Shown piece after piece: positions 33,803 to 42,449 of a stretch of 64,000 nucleotides of DNA. Within the stretch, counting starts at the first letter, position 1, and every line of letters starts with the position of its first letter. This DNA is from Streptomyces fildesensis (GTDB lineage Bacteria > Actinomycetota > Actinomycetes > Streptomycetales > Streptomycetaceae), in the NCBI RefSeq assembly GCF_016107395.1, contig NZ_JAAIKO010000005.1, forward strand, positions 124,001-188,000. Direction: 5' to 3'. A model generated the notes under the pieces. That model was not told the origin of the DNA, did not search any database, and saw nothing but the letters and a program-made list of their open reading frames with translations. A program made the position numbers and the translations under genes.

Positions 33803-34663
33803 ATGACCATCAGCAAACCACCGCCGGACATATCCGTAATTCCCGACCAGGGCGACGTCCTTGAGCTGGAACCGATCATCTCGGCGGCCTCCCGGCGCCG
33901 CCACGTACCCCGCTGGCTGCGCCGCACCGCGGGACCCCTGCTCCTGCTGGCCCTGTGGCAGGTGCTGAGCAGCACCGGGGTCCTGGAGCCCGACATCCTC
34001 GCCTCCCCCGGCACCATCGCGCGGGCCGGGAAGGAGCTGATCGCGGACGGGACGCTGCCGTCGGCGATGCTGGTCTCGCTCCAACGCGTCGCCCTCGGCC
34101 TCGTGTTCGGCGTTCTGGCGGGCACCGCGCTCGCTCTGGTCTCCGGGCTCTCCCGGCTCGGCGAGGACCTGGTCGACGCGAGCGTGCAGATGCTGCGGAC
34201 CGTGCCCTGGGTCGGTCTGATCCCGCTGTTCATCATCTGGCTCGGCATCGGCGAGGCGCCCAAGATCGCGCTGATCTCGCTGGGTGTCGCCTTCCACCTC
34301 TATCTGAACGTCTACGCCGGCATCCGCGGCGTGGACGAACAGCTCATCGAGGCCGGCACCTCGCTCGGCCTGTCCCGCTGGGGCCTGGTGCGCCATGTCG
34401 TCCTGCCGGGCGCGCTGCCCGGCGCGATGACCGGGCTGCGCTACTCGCTGGCGACCGCGTGGCTGGCGCTGGTGTTCAGCGAGCAGATCAACGCCGACGA
34501 CGGCATCGGCTTCGTCATGAACCAGGCCCGCGAGTTCTTCAGGACCGACGTGATCGTCGTCTGCCTCGTCGTCTACGCCTTCCTCGGCCTGACCGCCGAC
34601 ATCGTCGTCCGCACTCTCGAAAGGCTGCTGCTGCAATGGCGACCGACCTTCACCGGCAAGTGA
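33803..34663 (+). CDS. ssuC: Aliphatic sulfonate ABC transporter permease
   Basis: 286 residues. Hydrophobic helices start near residue 48 (LLLLALWQVLSSTGVL), and the BPD inner-membrane signature EAGTSLGLSRWGLVRHVVLPGALPGAMTGLR is the EAA loop that contacts the ATPase. Matches SsuC/TauC-type permeases importing alkanesulfonates or taurine. Starts at ATG 33803 and overlaps ssuB by 28 bases. Operon order is ssuC-ssuB-ssuA-ssuD behind a sulfur-type leader peptide, so expression should rise under sulfate limitation. Confidence 0.9.
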   Translation: MTISKPPPDISVIPDQGDVLELEPIISAASRRRHVPRWLRRTAGPLLLLALWQVLSSTGVLEPDILASPGTIARAGKELIADGTLPSAMLVSLQRVALGLVFGVLAGTALALVSGLSRLGEDLVDASVQMLRTVPWVGLIPLFIIWLGIGEAPKIALISLGVAFHLYLNVYAGIRGVDEQLIEAGTSLGLSRWGLVRHVVLPGALPGAMTGLRYSLATAWLALVFSEQINADDGIGFVMNQAREFFRTDVIVVCLVVYAFLGLTADIVVRTLERLLLQWRPTFTGK

Positions 34664-35463
34664 TCCGGCCCGCAGGCCAGAAGACCGACCGGAAGCCGGA
34701 CCGTCCGGGAACGGGGACGGGAACGGGGACAGGAACAGGAACGGGGGCCGGAACGGCGGTCCGGGTCGAGGGGCTGACCCGCGCCTTCGACGGGCGCGCC
34801 GTGATCGACCGGCTCGATCTCGACATCCGGCCGGGCGAGTTCACCGCCCTGCTCGGGCGCAGCGGCTGCGGCAAGAGCACGCTGCTGCGGGTGCTGGCCG
34901 GTCTTGACCGCGAGGTCGAGGGTTCGGTGCTGGTGCCGCGCCGGCGTGCGGTCGCCTTCCAGTCGCCGCGCCTGATGCCGTGGAAGCCGGTGTGGCGCAA
35001 CGTGCTGCTCGGGCTGCCCGGCCACCCCGACCGCGCGGTCGCGGAGCAGGCGCTGGAGGAGGTCGGGCTCGGCCACCGGTCCGGCGCCTGGCCCAAGACG
35101 CTCTCCGGCGGCGAGGCCCAGCGCGCCTCGCTGGCCCGCGCCCTGGTGCGGGAGCCGGATCTGCTGCTGCTCGACGAGCCGTTCGGCGCTTTGGACGCGC
35201 TGACCCGGATCACCGCCCAGCGGCTGGTCGCCGAACTGTGGCAGCGGCGCGGGTGCGCGGTGCTGCTCGTCACCCATGACGTGGACGAGGCCCTGCTGCT
35301 CGCCGACCGCGCCCTGGTGATGGAGAACGGCGTGATCGCCCACGACAACCCCGTCGCACTGCCGCGCCCCCGCGATCCGGGTGACCCCCGGTTCGCCGAA
35401 CTGCGGTCCCGTCTGCTCGATCAGCTCGGCGTGGACAACCACCCGGCCGCCCAGGCGGCCTGA
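34636..35463 (+). CDS. ssuB: Aliphatic sulfonate ABC transporter ATP-binding protein
   Basis: 275 residues from ATG 34636. All NBD motifs are present: Walker A GRSGCGKST, Q-loop AFQSPRLMPW, signature LSGGEAQRASLARAL, Walker B LLLLDEPFGALD and His-switch THDVDEA. Before the NBD is a Gly-Thr repeat of about 18 residues encoded by hexanucleotide units (34706-34755), prone to length change but outside the core. It powers SsuC with the lipoprotein SsuA as binding partner. The 28-base overlap with ssuC implies coupled translation. Confidence 0.92.
   Translation: MATDLHRQVIRPAGQKTDRKPDRPGTGTGTGTGTGTGAGTAVRVEGLTRAFDGRAVIDRLDLDIRPGEFTALLGRSGCGKSTLLRVLAGLDREVEGSVLVPRRRAVAFQSPRLMPWKPVWRNVLLGLPGHPDRAVAEQALEEVGLGHRSGAWPKTLSGGEAQRASLARALVREPDLLLLDEPFGALDALTRITAQRLVAELWQRRGCAVLLVTHDVDEALLLADRALVMENGVIAHDNPVALPRPRDPGDPRFAELRSRLLDQLGVDNHPAAQAA
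34706..34755 (+). repeat. Gly-Thr-encoding hexanucleotide tandem repeat in ssuB
   Basis: Imperfect units GGGAAC/GGGGAC/GGAACA repeat about seven times in frame, giving alternating Gly-Thr before the NBD. Length variation among strains would stay in frame. Confidence 0.7.
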
Positions 35464-35536
35464 CGACCTCTCGACCCTGCGACCTCCCGACCTCTTGACC
35501 TCTCGCGCTCGTTCCGAACGGAAGAAACGACCTCCC

Positions 35537-36574
35537 ATGAAACGCTTCGCCCCCGCCCTGCTGCTCCCGCTCGCCCTTCTGCTGACCGCCTGCGGCGGGT
35601 CGTCCGCGGCCGACGACTCCTCGGGCTCGTCGAACACCTCGGGTGGCCTGGGGAGCGTCACGCTCAACGTCGGTGACCAGAAAGGCGGTTCCGAGACGAT
35701 CCTGCGGGCCGCCGGGGAACTGGAGAAGGTCCCGTACAAGATCAAATGGTCGACCTTCACCTCCGGGCCACCCCTGCTCGAAGCGGTCAACGCGCGGGCC
35801 GTGGACATCGGCGGGGTCGGCAACACCCCGCCGGTCTTCGCGGCGGGCGCCCACTCGAAGGTCACGGTGGTCGGCGCCTCGCACGGCTCGTCCGCCGGTG
35901 AGGTCATCGCGGTGCCCAAGGGCTCGGATCTGACGTCGGTGGCCGACCTCAAGGGCAAGTCGGTGGCGGTCGCGCAGGGCAGTTCCGCCCACTTCCAGCT
36001 GGTGGCCTCACTCGCGAAGGCGGGCCTGAAGCTCACCGACGTCAAAGTCAGCTATCTGCAGCCGGCCGACGCCCTGGCGGCGTTCAGCCGGGGCCGGGTG
36101 GACTCCTGGGCCATCTGGGACCCCTACACCTCGCAGATCCTGCGCAACACCGGCGCCCGGGTGCTGACCACCGGGGACGGCGTCGTCAACGGGCTGTCCT
36201 TCCAGGTCGCCGCGCCCGCGGCACTGGCGGACAAGAACAAGTCCCAGGCGATCGGTGACTACCTCGGCCGGCTGCGCCGGGCCCAGGACTGGGCGTTCAA
36301 GCACCCCGAGGAGTGGGCGAAGGTCTGGTCGAAGGAGACCGGGCTGCCCTACGCCGTCGCGCTGGACGCGGTGAAGCGCAGCAGTGGAACCCGGGTGGCG
36401 GTCGCCGTGGACGACGCCGCGATCGCCTCCGAGCAGAAGATCGCCGACACCTTCGCCGATCTCCGGCTGATCCCGAACCACTTCACGTTCAAGGACTTCG
36501 TCGACCAGCGCTTCAACACCGGTCTGCCGGCGTCGAACACACCGGCTCGCACCTTCGGAAAGGCCTCCTCCTGA
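35537..36574 (+). CDS. ssuA: Aliphatic sulfonate-binding lipoprotein
   Basis: 345 residues from ATG 35537. A lipoprotein signal LALLLTACGG places the acylated Cys near residue 19. The SsuA-type periplasmic-binding fold follows: VTLNVGDQKGG, VDIGGVGNTPPVFAAGAHSKVTVVG, and AFSRGRVDSWAIWDPYT, motifs shared by sulfonate, nitrate and taurine binding proteins. It captures the sulfonate outside the membrane and hands it to SsuC. The stop shares bases with the ssuD start (TGATG). Confidence 0.92.
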   Translation: MKRFAPALLLPLALLLTACGGSSAADDSSGSSNTSGGLGSVTLNVGDQKGGSETILRAAGELEKVPYKIKWSTFTSGPPLLEAVNARAVDIGGVGNTPPVFAAGAHSKVTVVGASHGSSAGEVIAVPKGSDLTSVADLKGKSVAVAQGSSAHFQLVASLAKAGLKLTDVKVSYLQPADALAAFSRGRVDSWAIWDPYTSQILRNTGARVLTTGDGVVNGLSFQVAAPAALADKNKSQAIGDYLGRLRRAQDWAFKHPEEWAKVWSKETGLPYAVALDAVKRSSGTRVAVAVDDAAIASEQKIADTFADLRLIPNHFTFKDFVDQRFNTGLPASNTPARTFGKASS

Positions 36575-37782
36575 TGTCCGTGCACCTGCACTGGTTCCTT
36601 CCCACGGGCGGCGACGGCCGGACCCTGGTCGACCGCCACGCCTACACCGACGGCGGCATCAAGCGCTCGCGGATCACTCCGATCAGCGGGGTCCGCGCGC
36701 CCGACATCGACTACCTGGCGCAGATCGCCCGCGCCGCGGACCAGTTGGGCTTCGAGGCCGTCCTGACGCCGACCGGCACCTGGTGCGAGGACGCCTGGCT
36801 GACGACGGTGGCGCTCTCGCAGCACACCGACCGGCTGAAGTTCCTGGTGGCGTTCCGGCCCGGTGTCATCTCGCCGGTGCTGGCGGCGCAGATGGCCGCC
36901 ACGTACCAGCGGATCACCCGCGGCCGGCTGATGCTGAACGTCGTGACCGGCGGTGACTCCACCGAGCAGAAGCGCTTCGGCGACCATCTGGACCACGACA
37001 ACCGCTACGCCAGGACCGACGAGTTCCTGACGGTGGTGCGCGGGGCCTGGGAGGGCAAGCCGTTCGACTTCCACGGCGAGCACTACCAGGTGGAGGGCGG
37101 CCTGGTGGCGCTGCCGCCCGAGCCGCGCCCGCCGGTCTTCTTCGGCGGCTCGTCGCCGGCCGCGGGACCGGTCGCGGCCCGGAACGCGGATGTCTATCTG
37201 ACCTGGGGGGAGCCGCCCGAGCAGGTCAAGCAGAAGATCGACTGGATCCGCGGGCTCGCGGAGGCGGAGGGCCGCACGGTCAGGTTCGGCATCCGGCTGC
37301 ACGTCATCTCGCGCGACTCGTCGAAGGACGCCTGGGTGACCGCGAACCGGCTGCTGGACGACCTCGACGACGACACCGTCGCCGCCGCCCAGCAGGCCCT
37401 CGGCAAGAGCGAGTCGGTCGGCCAGCAGCGGATGCTGGCCCTGCACGGCGGCTCCCGCGACAAGCTGGAGATCTCCCCCAACCTGTGGGCCGGGGTGGGG
37501 CTGGTGCGCGGCGGCGCGGGAACGGCGCTGGTGGGCAACCACGCCGAGGTCGCGGACCGGATCGAGGAGTACCACGCCCTGGGCGTCGACCACTTCGTGC
37601 TCTCCGGCTACCCGCACCTGGAGGAGGCGTACTGGTTCGGCGAGGGCGTGACGCCCGAGCTGGCGGCACGCGGACTGCTCGACACCGTCCCCGGCTCCCC
37701 GCTGGCCGGGGTCCCGGCCACGAACGGCCGTCCGGCGTCCGCGCCGGGCGGTGCGCCGCTGCTGCTCGCCGGGGGGCGTTGA
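36574..37782 (+). CDS. ssuD: FMNH2-dependent alkanesulfonate monooxygenase
   Basis: 402 residues from ATG 36574 overlapping the ssuA stop by one base. Luciferase-like TIM barrel. The catalytic-site Cys in LTPTGTWCEDAW and the Arg-x-His pair in FGIRLHVISRD match E. coli SsuD; GGDSTEQKRFGDHLDHDNRYARTDEF is also diagnostic. It splits alkanesulfonates to aldehyde and sulfite with oxygen and reduced FMN. No SsuE flavin reductase is adjacent, so FMNH2 must come from elsewhere. A perfect 20-base-arm terminator follows, ending the operon. Confidence 0.94.
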   Translation: MSVHLHWFLPTGGDGRTLVDRHAYTDGGIKRSRITPISGVRAPDIDYLAQIARAADQLGFEAVLTPTGTWCEDAWLTTVALSQHTDRLKFLVAFRPGVISPVLAAQMAATYQRITRGRLMLNVVTGGDSTEQKRFGDHLDHDNRYARTDEFLTVVRGAWEGKPFDFHGEHYQVEGGLVALPPEPRPPVFFGGSSPAAGPVAARNADVYLTWGEPPEQVKQKIDWIRGLAEAEGRTVRFGIRLHVISRDSSKDAWVTANRLLDDLDDDTVAAAQQALGKSESVGQQRMLALHGGSRDKLEISPNLWAGVGLVRGGAGTALVGNHAEVADRIEEYHALGVDHFVLSGYPHLEEAYWFGEGVTPELAARGLLDTVPGSPLAGVPATNGRPASAPGGAPLLLAGGR

Positions 37783-37798
37783 GCGGCGGCGGAGTTCA

Positions 37799-37844
37799 CG
37801 GCTGCCCGTCCGCCGGGAGATCGTTCCCGGCGGACGGGCAGCCG
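37799..37844 (+). terminator. Strong terminator of the ssu operon
   Basis: Perfect 20-base arms (37799-37818, 37825-37844) with a 6-base loop GATCGT. One of the longest perfect hairpins in the window. Confidence 0.85.
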
Positions 37845-37924
37845 CTTCCCGATTGGTCTGGACCATTTGCCCGCTGTCGGGATACCCTCCCACTGCCGCC
37901 GCGCGCCAAAGGGGGACAGCCGAC

Positions 37925-38812
37925 GTGAACACCTTGCACCGTATCGCCGCGCTGGTCGACGCCTGCCTGCTCCCCGCCTGCCGCAGCGAACGGCTGCCGG
38001 ACTGGATACGGCTCGGGCTCGACCGGGGGATGCCGGGAGTGGTCGCCTACGCGAGCACTCCTGACGCCTCCCGCCGGATCACCGACGCGCTGCACGAGCG
38101 GCTCCCGGACGGCCTCACCGGCCGCCCGGGCGGAGCACCGAGCCCTCGCGCCAACGATTCCGGAACCGGTGGCAGCGGCAGTTCCGCGGCCGCCGAACTG
38201 GTGGGCCTGGGAGCCAACTTCCATCTCGGCGTCCGGCCGGCGCTGCGCGCCGACGAGACCCGCGTCTTCGTGACCGATCTGCAGGCGCACGGGGTCGCCG
38301 CGGCCCTCGGCCCCTTCACCGGCGAGGGCCCGCTGCGACCGTTCGCCGAAGGGGCCGCCGCCGGGGTGCGGGCGATCACCGCCGGACGGACGCCCGTTCC
38401 GGGCGGCGACGGCCTCCCGGCGACCCTCAGCGGCCAGGCCGTGACGGGCGTGCTGCGCGGCGACCTCGGGTACGGCGGGGTGGTGGTCAGCGACACCCTC
38501 GACGCCCCGTCGATCGTCAACGGCTGGGGCGTGCCGGGCGCGGCCGTGCTGGCCTGGATCGCCGGCGTCGACCTCGTACAGCTCGGCCCGGCGTGCGGTG
38601 CGGGGGTGCGCGAGGCGATCCACACCGCCGCCGCCCGCGCGGTGGCCGACGGGGACCTCGCACCCGCCCGGCTGGAAGAGGCCGCCGAGCGGGTGGCCAG
38701 GCTGCGGCGCTGGGCGTCGGAGCCGCGGATGCCGGCACCGACGGCCGCGGAACAGGCCGCGGCCTCCTCCTCGACCCCTGTTTCGGCGCACGCTTCGGCC
38801 ACTCGCCACTGA
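37925..38812 (+). CDS. Shortened glycoside hydrolase family 3-like protein
   Basis: 295 residues from GTG 37925 (GGGGGAC about 7 bases upstream). The GH3 N-terminal barrel is recognisable late: PATLSGQAVTGVLRGDLGYGGVVVSDTLDAPSI carries the SD(x)L segment with the nucleophile Asp. The upstream KHFPGHG-like motif normally found in NagZ-type GH3 is missing or replaced by a Gly/Ser/Ala linker (about 70-95). So it is either a compact beta-N-acetylhexosaminidase or a non-catalytic relative. C-terminal 30 residues are low-complexity. No signal peptide, so cytoplasmic if active. Confidence 0.65.
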   Translation: MNTLHRIAALVDACLLPACRSERLPDWIRLGLDRGMPGVVAYASTPDASRRITDALHERLPDGLTGRPGGAPSPRANDSGTGGSGSSAAAELVGLGANFHLGVRPALRADETRVFVTDLQAHGVAAALGPFTGEGPLRPFAEGAAAGVRAITAGRTPVPGGDGLPATLSGQAVTGVLRGDLGYGGVVVSDTLDAPSIVNGWGVPGAAVLAWIAGVDLVQLGPACGAGVREAIHTAAARAVADGDLAPARLEEAAERVARLRRWASEPRMPAPTAAEQAAASSSTPVSAHASATRH

Positions 38813-38856
38813 CCCTTCGCGGGAAGCTTTCCGCGCCGCCCACGGTTGGTAGAACC

Positions 38857-40017
38857 GTGAACGACTTGAGCGGAGTGCACGAGGTCGACGTCGCCGTCAT
38901 CGGAGCAGGACAGGCGGGCCTGTCGGGCGCGTACTTCCTCAGCCGCGCCGGATTCCGTCCCGACGAGGGCTTCGCCGTCCTGGACCACTCCCCCGGCCCC
39001 GGCGGCGCGTGGCAGTTCCGCTGGCCCTCGCTCACCTACGCCAAGGCCCACGGCGTCCACGACCTGCCAGGCCTTCCGCTGGAGGGCGCCGACCCGGCCC
39101 GGCCCTCCGCCGAGGTGGTCTCCGAGTACTTCGACCGTTACGAGCGCACCTTCGACCTGCGCGTCCACCGCCCGGTGAACGTATCGGCGGTCCGCGAGGC
39201 GGGCGGCGGGCGGCTGCTCGTCGAGACGGACGCCGGAGCGTGGTCCGCCCGCGCGCTGATCAACGCCTCCGGCACCTGGGACCGCCCGTTCATCCCGCAC
39301 TACCCCGGCCAGGAGACCTTCCTCGGCCGCCAGCTCCACACCGCCGGCTACCGGGGCGCGGCGGAGTTCGCCGGCCGCCGGGTGATCGTCGTCGGCGGCG
39401 GGACCTCCGCCGTGCAGCTGCTGATGGAACTCGCCGAGGTCGCCGACACGACCTGGGTCACCCGGCGTCCGCCGCTCTTCCGCGAGCAGCCGTTCGACGA
39501 GGACTGGGGCCGCGCCGCGATCGCCCTCGTCGAGGAGCGGGTCAGGGCCGGGCTGCCGCCGCAGAGCGTGGTCAGCGTCACCGGCCTGGCGGCCACCGAG
39601 GCGGTCCGCGCCGCGCGGGCGCGCGGGATCCTCGACCCGCTGCCGGCCTTCGACCGGGTCACCGAACACGGCGTCGCCTGGAACGACGGCCGCGAGCTGA
39701 CGGCCGACGTCATCCTCTGGGCCACCGGCTTCCGCGCGGCCCTCGACCACCTCTCCCCGCTGCGGCTGCGTGAGCCCGGCGGCGGCATCCGGCTGGACGG
39801 CACCACCCGCGTCGCGAAGGACCCCCGCATCCACCTCATCGGCTACGGGCCCTCCGCCAGCACCATCGGCGCCAACCGGGCCGGGCGCACCGCGGTCCGC
39901 GAGATCCGCGAACTCCTCGCCGGCGGAGCCCGCGGAGCCCGCGGAGCCCGCGGAGCCCGCGGAGCCCGTGAACCGGAGGAGCCCACCCCCGTACGGTCCC
40001 CCGCCCTCGCGCACTGA
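38857..40017 (+). CDS. FAD-dependent monooxygenase/oxidoreductase (flavin-containing monooxygenase-like)
   Basis: 386 residues from GTG 38857. DVAVIGAGQAGLSGAYFLSRAGF is the FAD dinucleotide motif; PGGAWQFRWPSLTYA resembles the GxWxxRxY-type FMO segment; RVIVVGGGTSAVQLLMELAE is the second, NADPH-binding fold. The C-terminal ILWATGFRAALDHLSPL matches the ATG motif of FMO/trimethylamine and BVMO-like enzymes. Likely oxidises a small molecule with NADPH and oxygen; substrate unknown. The end carries a five-unit repeat (39924-39968) giving Gly-Ala-Arg runs. No cluster partner apart from being upstream of lutABC. Confidence 0.85.
   Translation: MNDLSGVHEVDVAVIGAGQAGLSGAYFLSRAGFRPDEGFAVLDHSPGPGGAWQFRWPSLTYAKAHGVHDLPGLPLEGADPARPSAEVVSEYFDRYERTFDLRVHRPVNVSAVREAGGGRLLVETDAGAWSARALINASGTWDRPFIPHYPGQETFLGRQLHTAGYRGAAEFAGRRVIVVGGGTSAVQLLMELAEVADTTWVTRRPPLFREQPFDEDWGRAAIALVEERVRAGLPPQSVVSVTGLAATEAVRAARARGILDPLPAFDRVTEHGVAWNDGRELTADVILWATGFRAALDHLSPLRLREPGGGIRLDGTTRVAKDPRIHLIGYGPSASTIGANRAGRTAVREIRELLAGGARGARGARGARGAREPEEPTPVRSPALAH
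39924..39968 (+). repeat. Five perfect 9-bp tandem repeats (Gly-Ala-Arg)
   Basis: Unit CGGAGCCCG, five exact copies in a row, encoding repeated GAR in the C-terminus of the FAD monooxygenase. Likely to vary in copy number by slippage without frame loss. Confidence 0.85.
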
Positions 40018-40156
40018 CCGCCCGGCCGCGGGGAGCGCTAACCTTCCGCCCATGGTCAACTCGCGCTCGCGGCGGGAGCTCCCCGCCTTCCCCGGCGCCC
40101 TCGATACGGCTGCCCCCTGGGCGCTACGAGGCCACTGGAGCACGGCACGCCAGAAA

Positions 40157-40167
40157 ACATCCGATGT
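40157..40167. promoter_or_regulatory. Candidate GntR-type operator before lutA
   Basis: ACATC-C-GATGT, a perfect 5+1+5 palindrome, 39 bases before the lutA start. Size and position fit a FadR/GntR-type regulator, the usual class controlling lactate genes, but no regulator gene is adjacent. Nothing else was seen in the 189-base gap before lutA. Confidence 0.35.
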
Positions 40168-40206
40168 CTGCTTCCCACTGCTCCCGCGCTACGGCAGTAT
40201 GAGCCC

Positions 40207-40977
40207 ATGCGCGTAGCCCTCTTCGTGACCTGTGTGAACGACATGCTCTACCCGGACACCGGGCGGGCCACCGTGGCGCTGCTCGAACGGCTGGGCGTGG
40301 ACGTCGACTTTCCCCCGGCGCAGACCTGCTGCGGGCAGCCCCAGTTCAACACCGGCTACCGGCACGAGACCGAACCGCTGGTGCACCGGTACGCGGCCGC
40401 GTTCGAGGGCTACGACTACATCGTGACCCCGTCGGGTTCCTGTGTGGCCATGGTGCGCGAGAACTACCCGCGGATCGGGGCGAAGGCCGCCGCCGAGGGG
40501 CGCGGCGACAGCCTCGCGGAAGCGGCGGCGTCCGTGGTGCCCAGGACGTACGAACTCACGGAGTTCCTGGTGGACGTGTTGAAGGTGACCGACGTCGGGG
40601 CGTACTTCCCGCACGCGGTCACCTACCACCCCACCTGCCACGGGCTGCGGGTCCTGGGGCTCGGGCGGCGCCCGCTCGCCTTGCTGGAGAAGGTCGGAGG
40701 TCTGCAGCTGCGGGAGCTGGAGGGCGCGGAGGAGTGCTGCGGCTTCGGCGGCACCTTCGCCGTCAAGAACGCGGCGGTGTCCGGCGCGATGGGCGCGGAC
40801 AAGACCCGGCACATCGCCGGCACCGGGGCGGCGGCCGTCTGCACCGTCGACAACTCCTGTCTGATGCACATCGGCGGCACGCTGGCCCGGGAGGGCTCGC
40901 CGGTCCGGCCGGTGCACATCGCCGAGATCCTCGCCGCGACGGAGGAGCACCCCTACCCGATGGAAGAGGTCCGATGA
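40207..40977 (+). CDS. lutA: L-lactate utilisation Fe-S protein LutA/LldE
   Basis: 256 residues. Two CCG-type cysteine domains: an N-terminal CVND and TCCGQPQFNTG, and a second HPTCHGLR with EECCGFGG. These bind Fe-S clusters or relay electrons in the three-subunit lactate dehydrogenase. Overlaps lutB by 4 bases (ATGA), so expression is coupled. Together LutABC oxidises L-lactate to pyruvate with electrons passing to the chain. Confidence 0.93.
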   Translation: MRVALFVTCVNDMLYPDTGRATVALLERLGVDVDFPPAQTCCGQPQFNTGYRHETEPLVHRYAAAFEGYDYIVTPSGSCVAMVRENYPRIGAKAAAEGRGDSLAEAAASVVPRTYELTEFLVDVLKVTDVGAYFPHAVTYHPTCHGLRVLGLGRRPLALLEKVGGLQLRELEGAEECCGFGGTFAVKNAAVSGAMGADKTRHIAGTGAAAVCTVDNSCLMHIGGTLAREGSPVRPVHIAEILAATEEHPYPMEEVR

Positions 40978-42449
40978 GCGGCACGTATCTGGGGATGCCG
41001 GCCTTCCCGGAGGCCGCCGCGAAGTCGACCCAGGACACCCAGCTGCGCGGCAATCTGCGGCATGCGACGCACACCATCCGCGCCAAACGCGCCGTGGCGG
41101 TGGCCGAGTTGGACGACTGGCCGCAGCTGCGGGCCGCCGGCGCCGCCGTCAAGGACCGCACGCTGCGCCATCTCGACCACTATCTGGAGCAGTTGGAGAC
41201 GGCGGTCACGGCCGCGGGCGGCGTGGTCCACTGGGCGGCCGACGCCGCGGAGGCCAACCGGATCGTGACCGACCTCGTCCGCGCCACCGGCGAGACCGAG
41301 GTCGTCAAGGTCAAGTCGATGGCCACCCAGGAGATCGGGCTCAACGAGGCCCTCGCCGAGGCCGGCATCCACGCCTACGAGACGGACCTCGCCGAACTGA
41401 TCGTGCAGCTCGGCGACGATCTCCCGTCGCACATCCTGGTCCCCGCGATCCACAAGAACCGGTCCGAGATCCGCGACATCTTCACCGAGCGGATGGGCGA
41501 CTGGGGCCGGGCGGCGCCCGCCGGGCTGTCGGACGAGCCCGCCGACCTCGCCGACGCGGCCCGGCTGCACCTGCGGGAGAAGTTCCTGCGGGCCAAGGTC
41601 GCCATCTCCGGCGCGAACTTCATGGTGGCCGAGACCGGCACCCTCGTCGTCCTGGAGTCCGAGGGGAACGGCCGGATGTGCCTGACCCTGCCCGAGACCC
41701 TCATCTCGGTCGTCGGCATCGAGAAGACCATCCCCACCTGGCGGGACCTGGAGATCTACCTCCAGACGCTGCCCCGCTCCTCGACCGCCGAGCGGATGAA
41801 CCCGTACACCTCGACCTGGACCGGCACCACGGAGGGCGACGGACCGCAGACGTTCCACCTGGTGCTGCTCGACAACGGCCGCACCGACACCCTCGCCGAC
41901 ACCGTCGGCCGCCAGGCGCTGCGCTGCATCCGCTGCTCCGCCTGTCTGAACGTCTGCCCGGTCTACGAGCGGGCCGGCGGCCATGCGTACGGCTCCGCCT
42001 ACCCAGGACCCATCGGCGCCATCCTCACCCCGCAACTGCGCGGTACGGCCTCGGCGCTGGACGCCTCACTGCCGTACGCGTCGACGCTGTGCGGCGCCTG
42101 CTACGAGGTCTGCCCGGTCGCGATCGACATCCCCGAAGTCCTGGTCCACCTGCGGGAACGGGTGGTCGAGGGCGGAGCGGTGACGCTGCGCGGCACCCGG
42201 GCCGTCATCAAGCCGGCCAAGGGGCACGCCGCCGAGCGGGCCGCGATGCGCGCCGCCCGCTGGACGCTCGACCATCCGGCCGCACTCCGCGCCGGCCAGC
42301 GGCTGGCCGCCCGCACCCGGCGGCTGCACCCGGCCCGGCTGCCGGGCCCGGGGCGGGCCTGGTCCGCCACCCGCGAACTGCCGGCCGTACCCGCCGAATC
42401 GTTCCGTGACTGGTGGCAGCGCACCCGGGGAGAAGGAAAGAACACATGA
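40974..42449 (+). CDS. lutB: L-lactate utilisation ferredoxin-like protein LutB
   Basis: 491 residues from ATG 40974. N-terminal LUD domain with VVKVKSMATQEIGLNEAL and NFMVAETGTLVVLESEGNGRM, then two [4Fe-4S] motifs, CIRCSACLNVCPVY and CGACYEVCPVAID, and a basic C-terminal tail. This is the electron-carrying subunit of LutABC. Its stop overlaps the lutC start. Confidence 0.94.
   Translation: MSGTYLGMPAFPEAAAKSTQDTQLRGNLRHATHTIRAKRAVAVAELDDWPQLRAAGAAVKDRTLRHLDHYLEQLETAVTAAGGVVHWAADAAEANRIVTDLVRATGETEVVKVKSMATQEIGLNEALAEAGIHAYETDLAELIVQLGDDLPSHILVPAIHKNRSEIRDIFTERMGDWGRAAPAGLSDEPADLADAARLHLREKFLRAKVAISGANFMVAETGTLVVLESEGNGRMCLTLPETLISVVGIEKTIPTWRDLEIYLQTLPRSSTAERMNPYTSTWTGTTEGDGPQTFHLVLLDNGRTDTLADTVGRQALRCIRCSACLNVCPVYERAGGHAYGSAYPGPIGAILTPQLRGTASALDASLPYASTLCGACYEVCPVAIDIPEVLVHLRERVVEGGAVTLRGTRAVIKPAKGHAAERAAMRAARWTLDHPAALRAGQRLAARTRRLHPARLPGPGRAWSATRELPAVPAESFRDWWQRTRGEGKNT

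Noticed and set aside
36349..37932. 527-residue antisense frame opposite ssuA/ssuD
   Set aside because: No family features; ssuD on the plus strand has catalytic motifs.
40051..40216. Possible 54-codon ORF before lutA
   Set aside because: Overlaps the lutA start, lacks family features and covers the operator-like palindrome; probably leader DNA.
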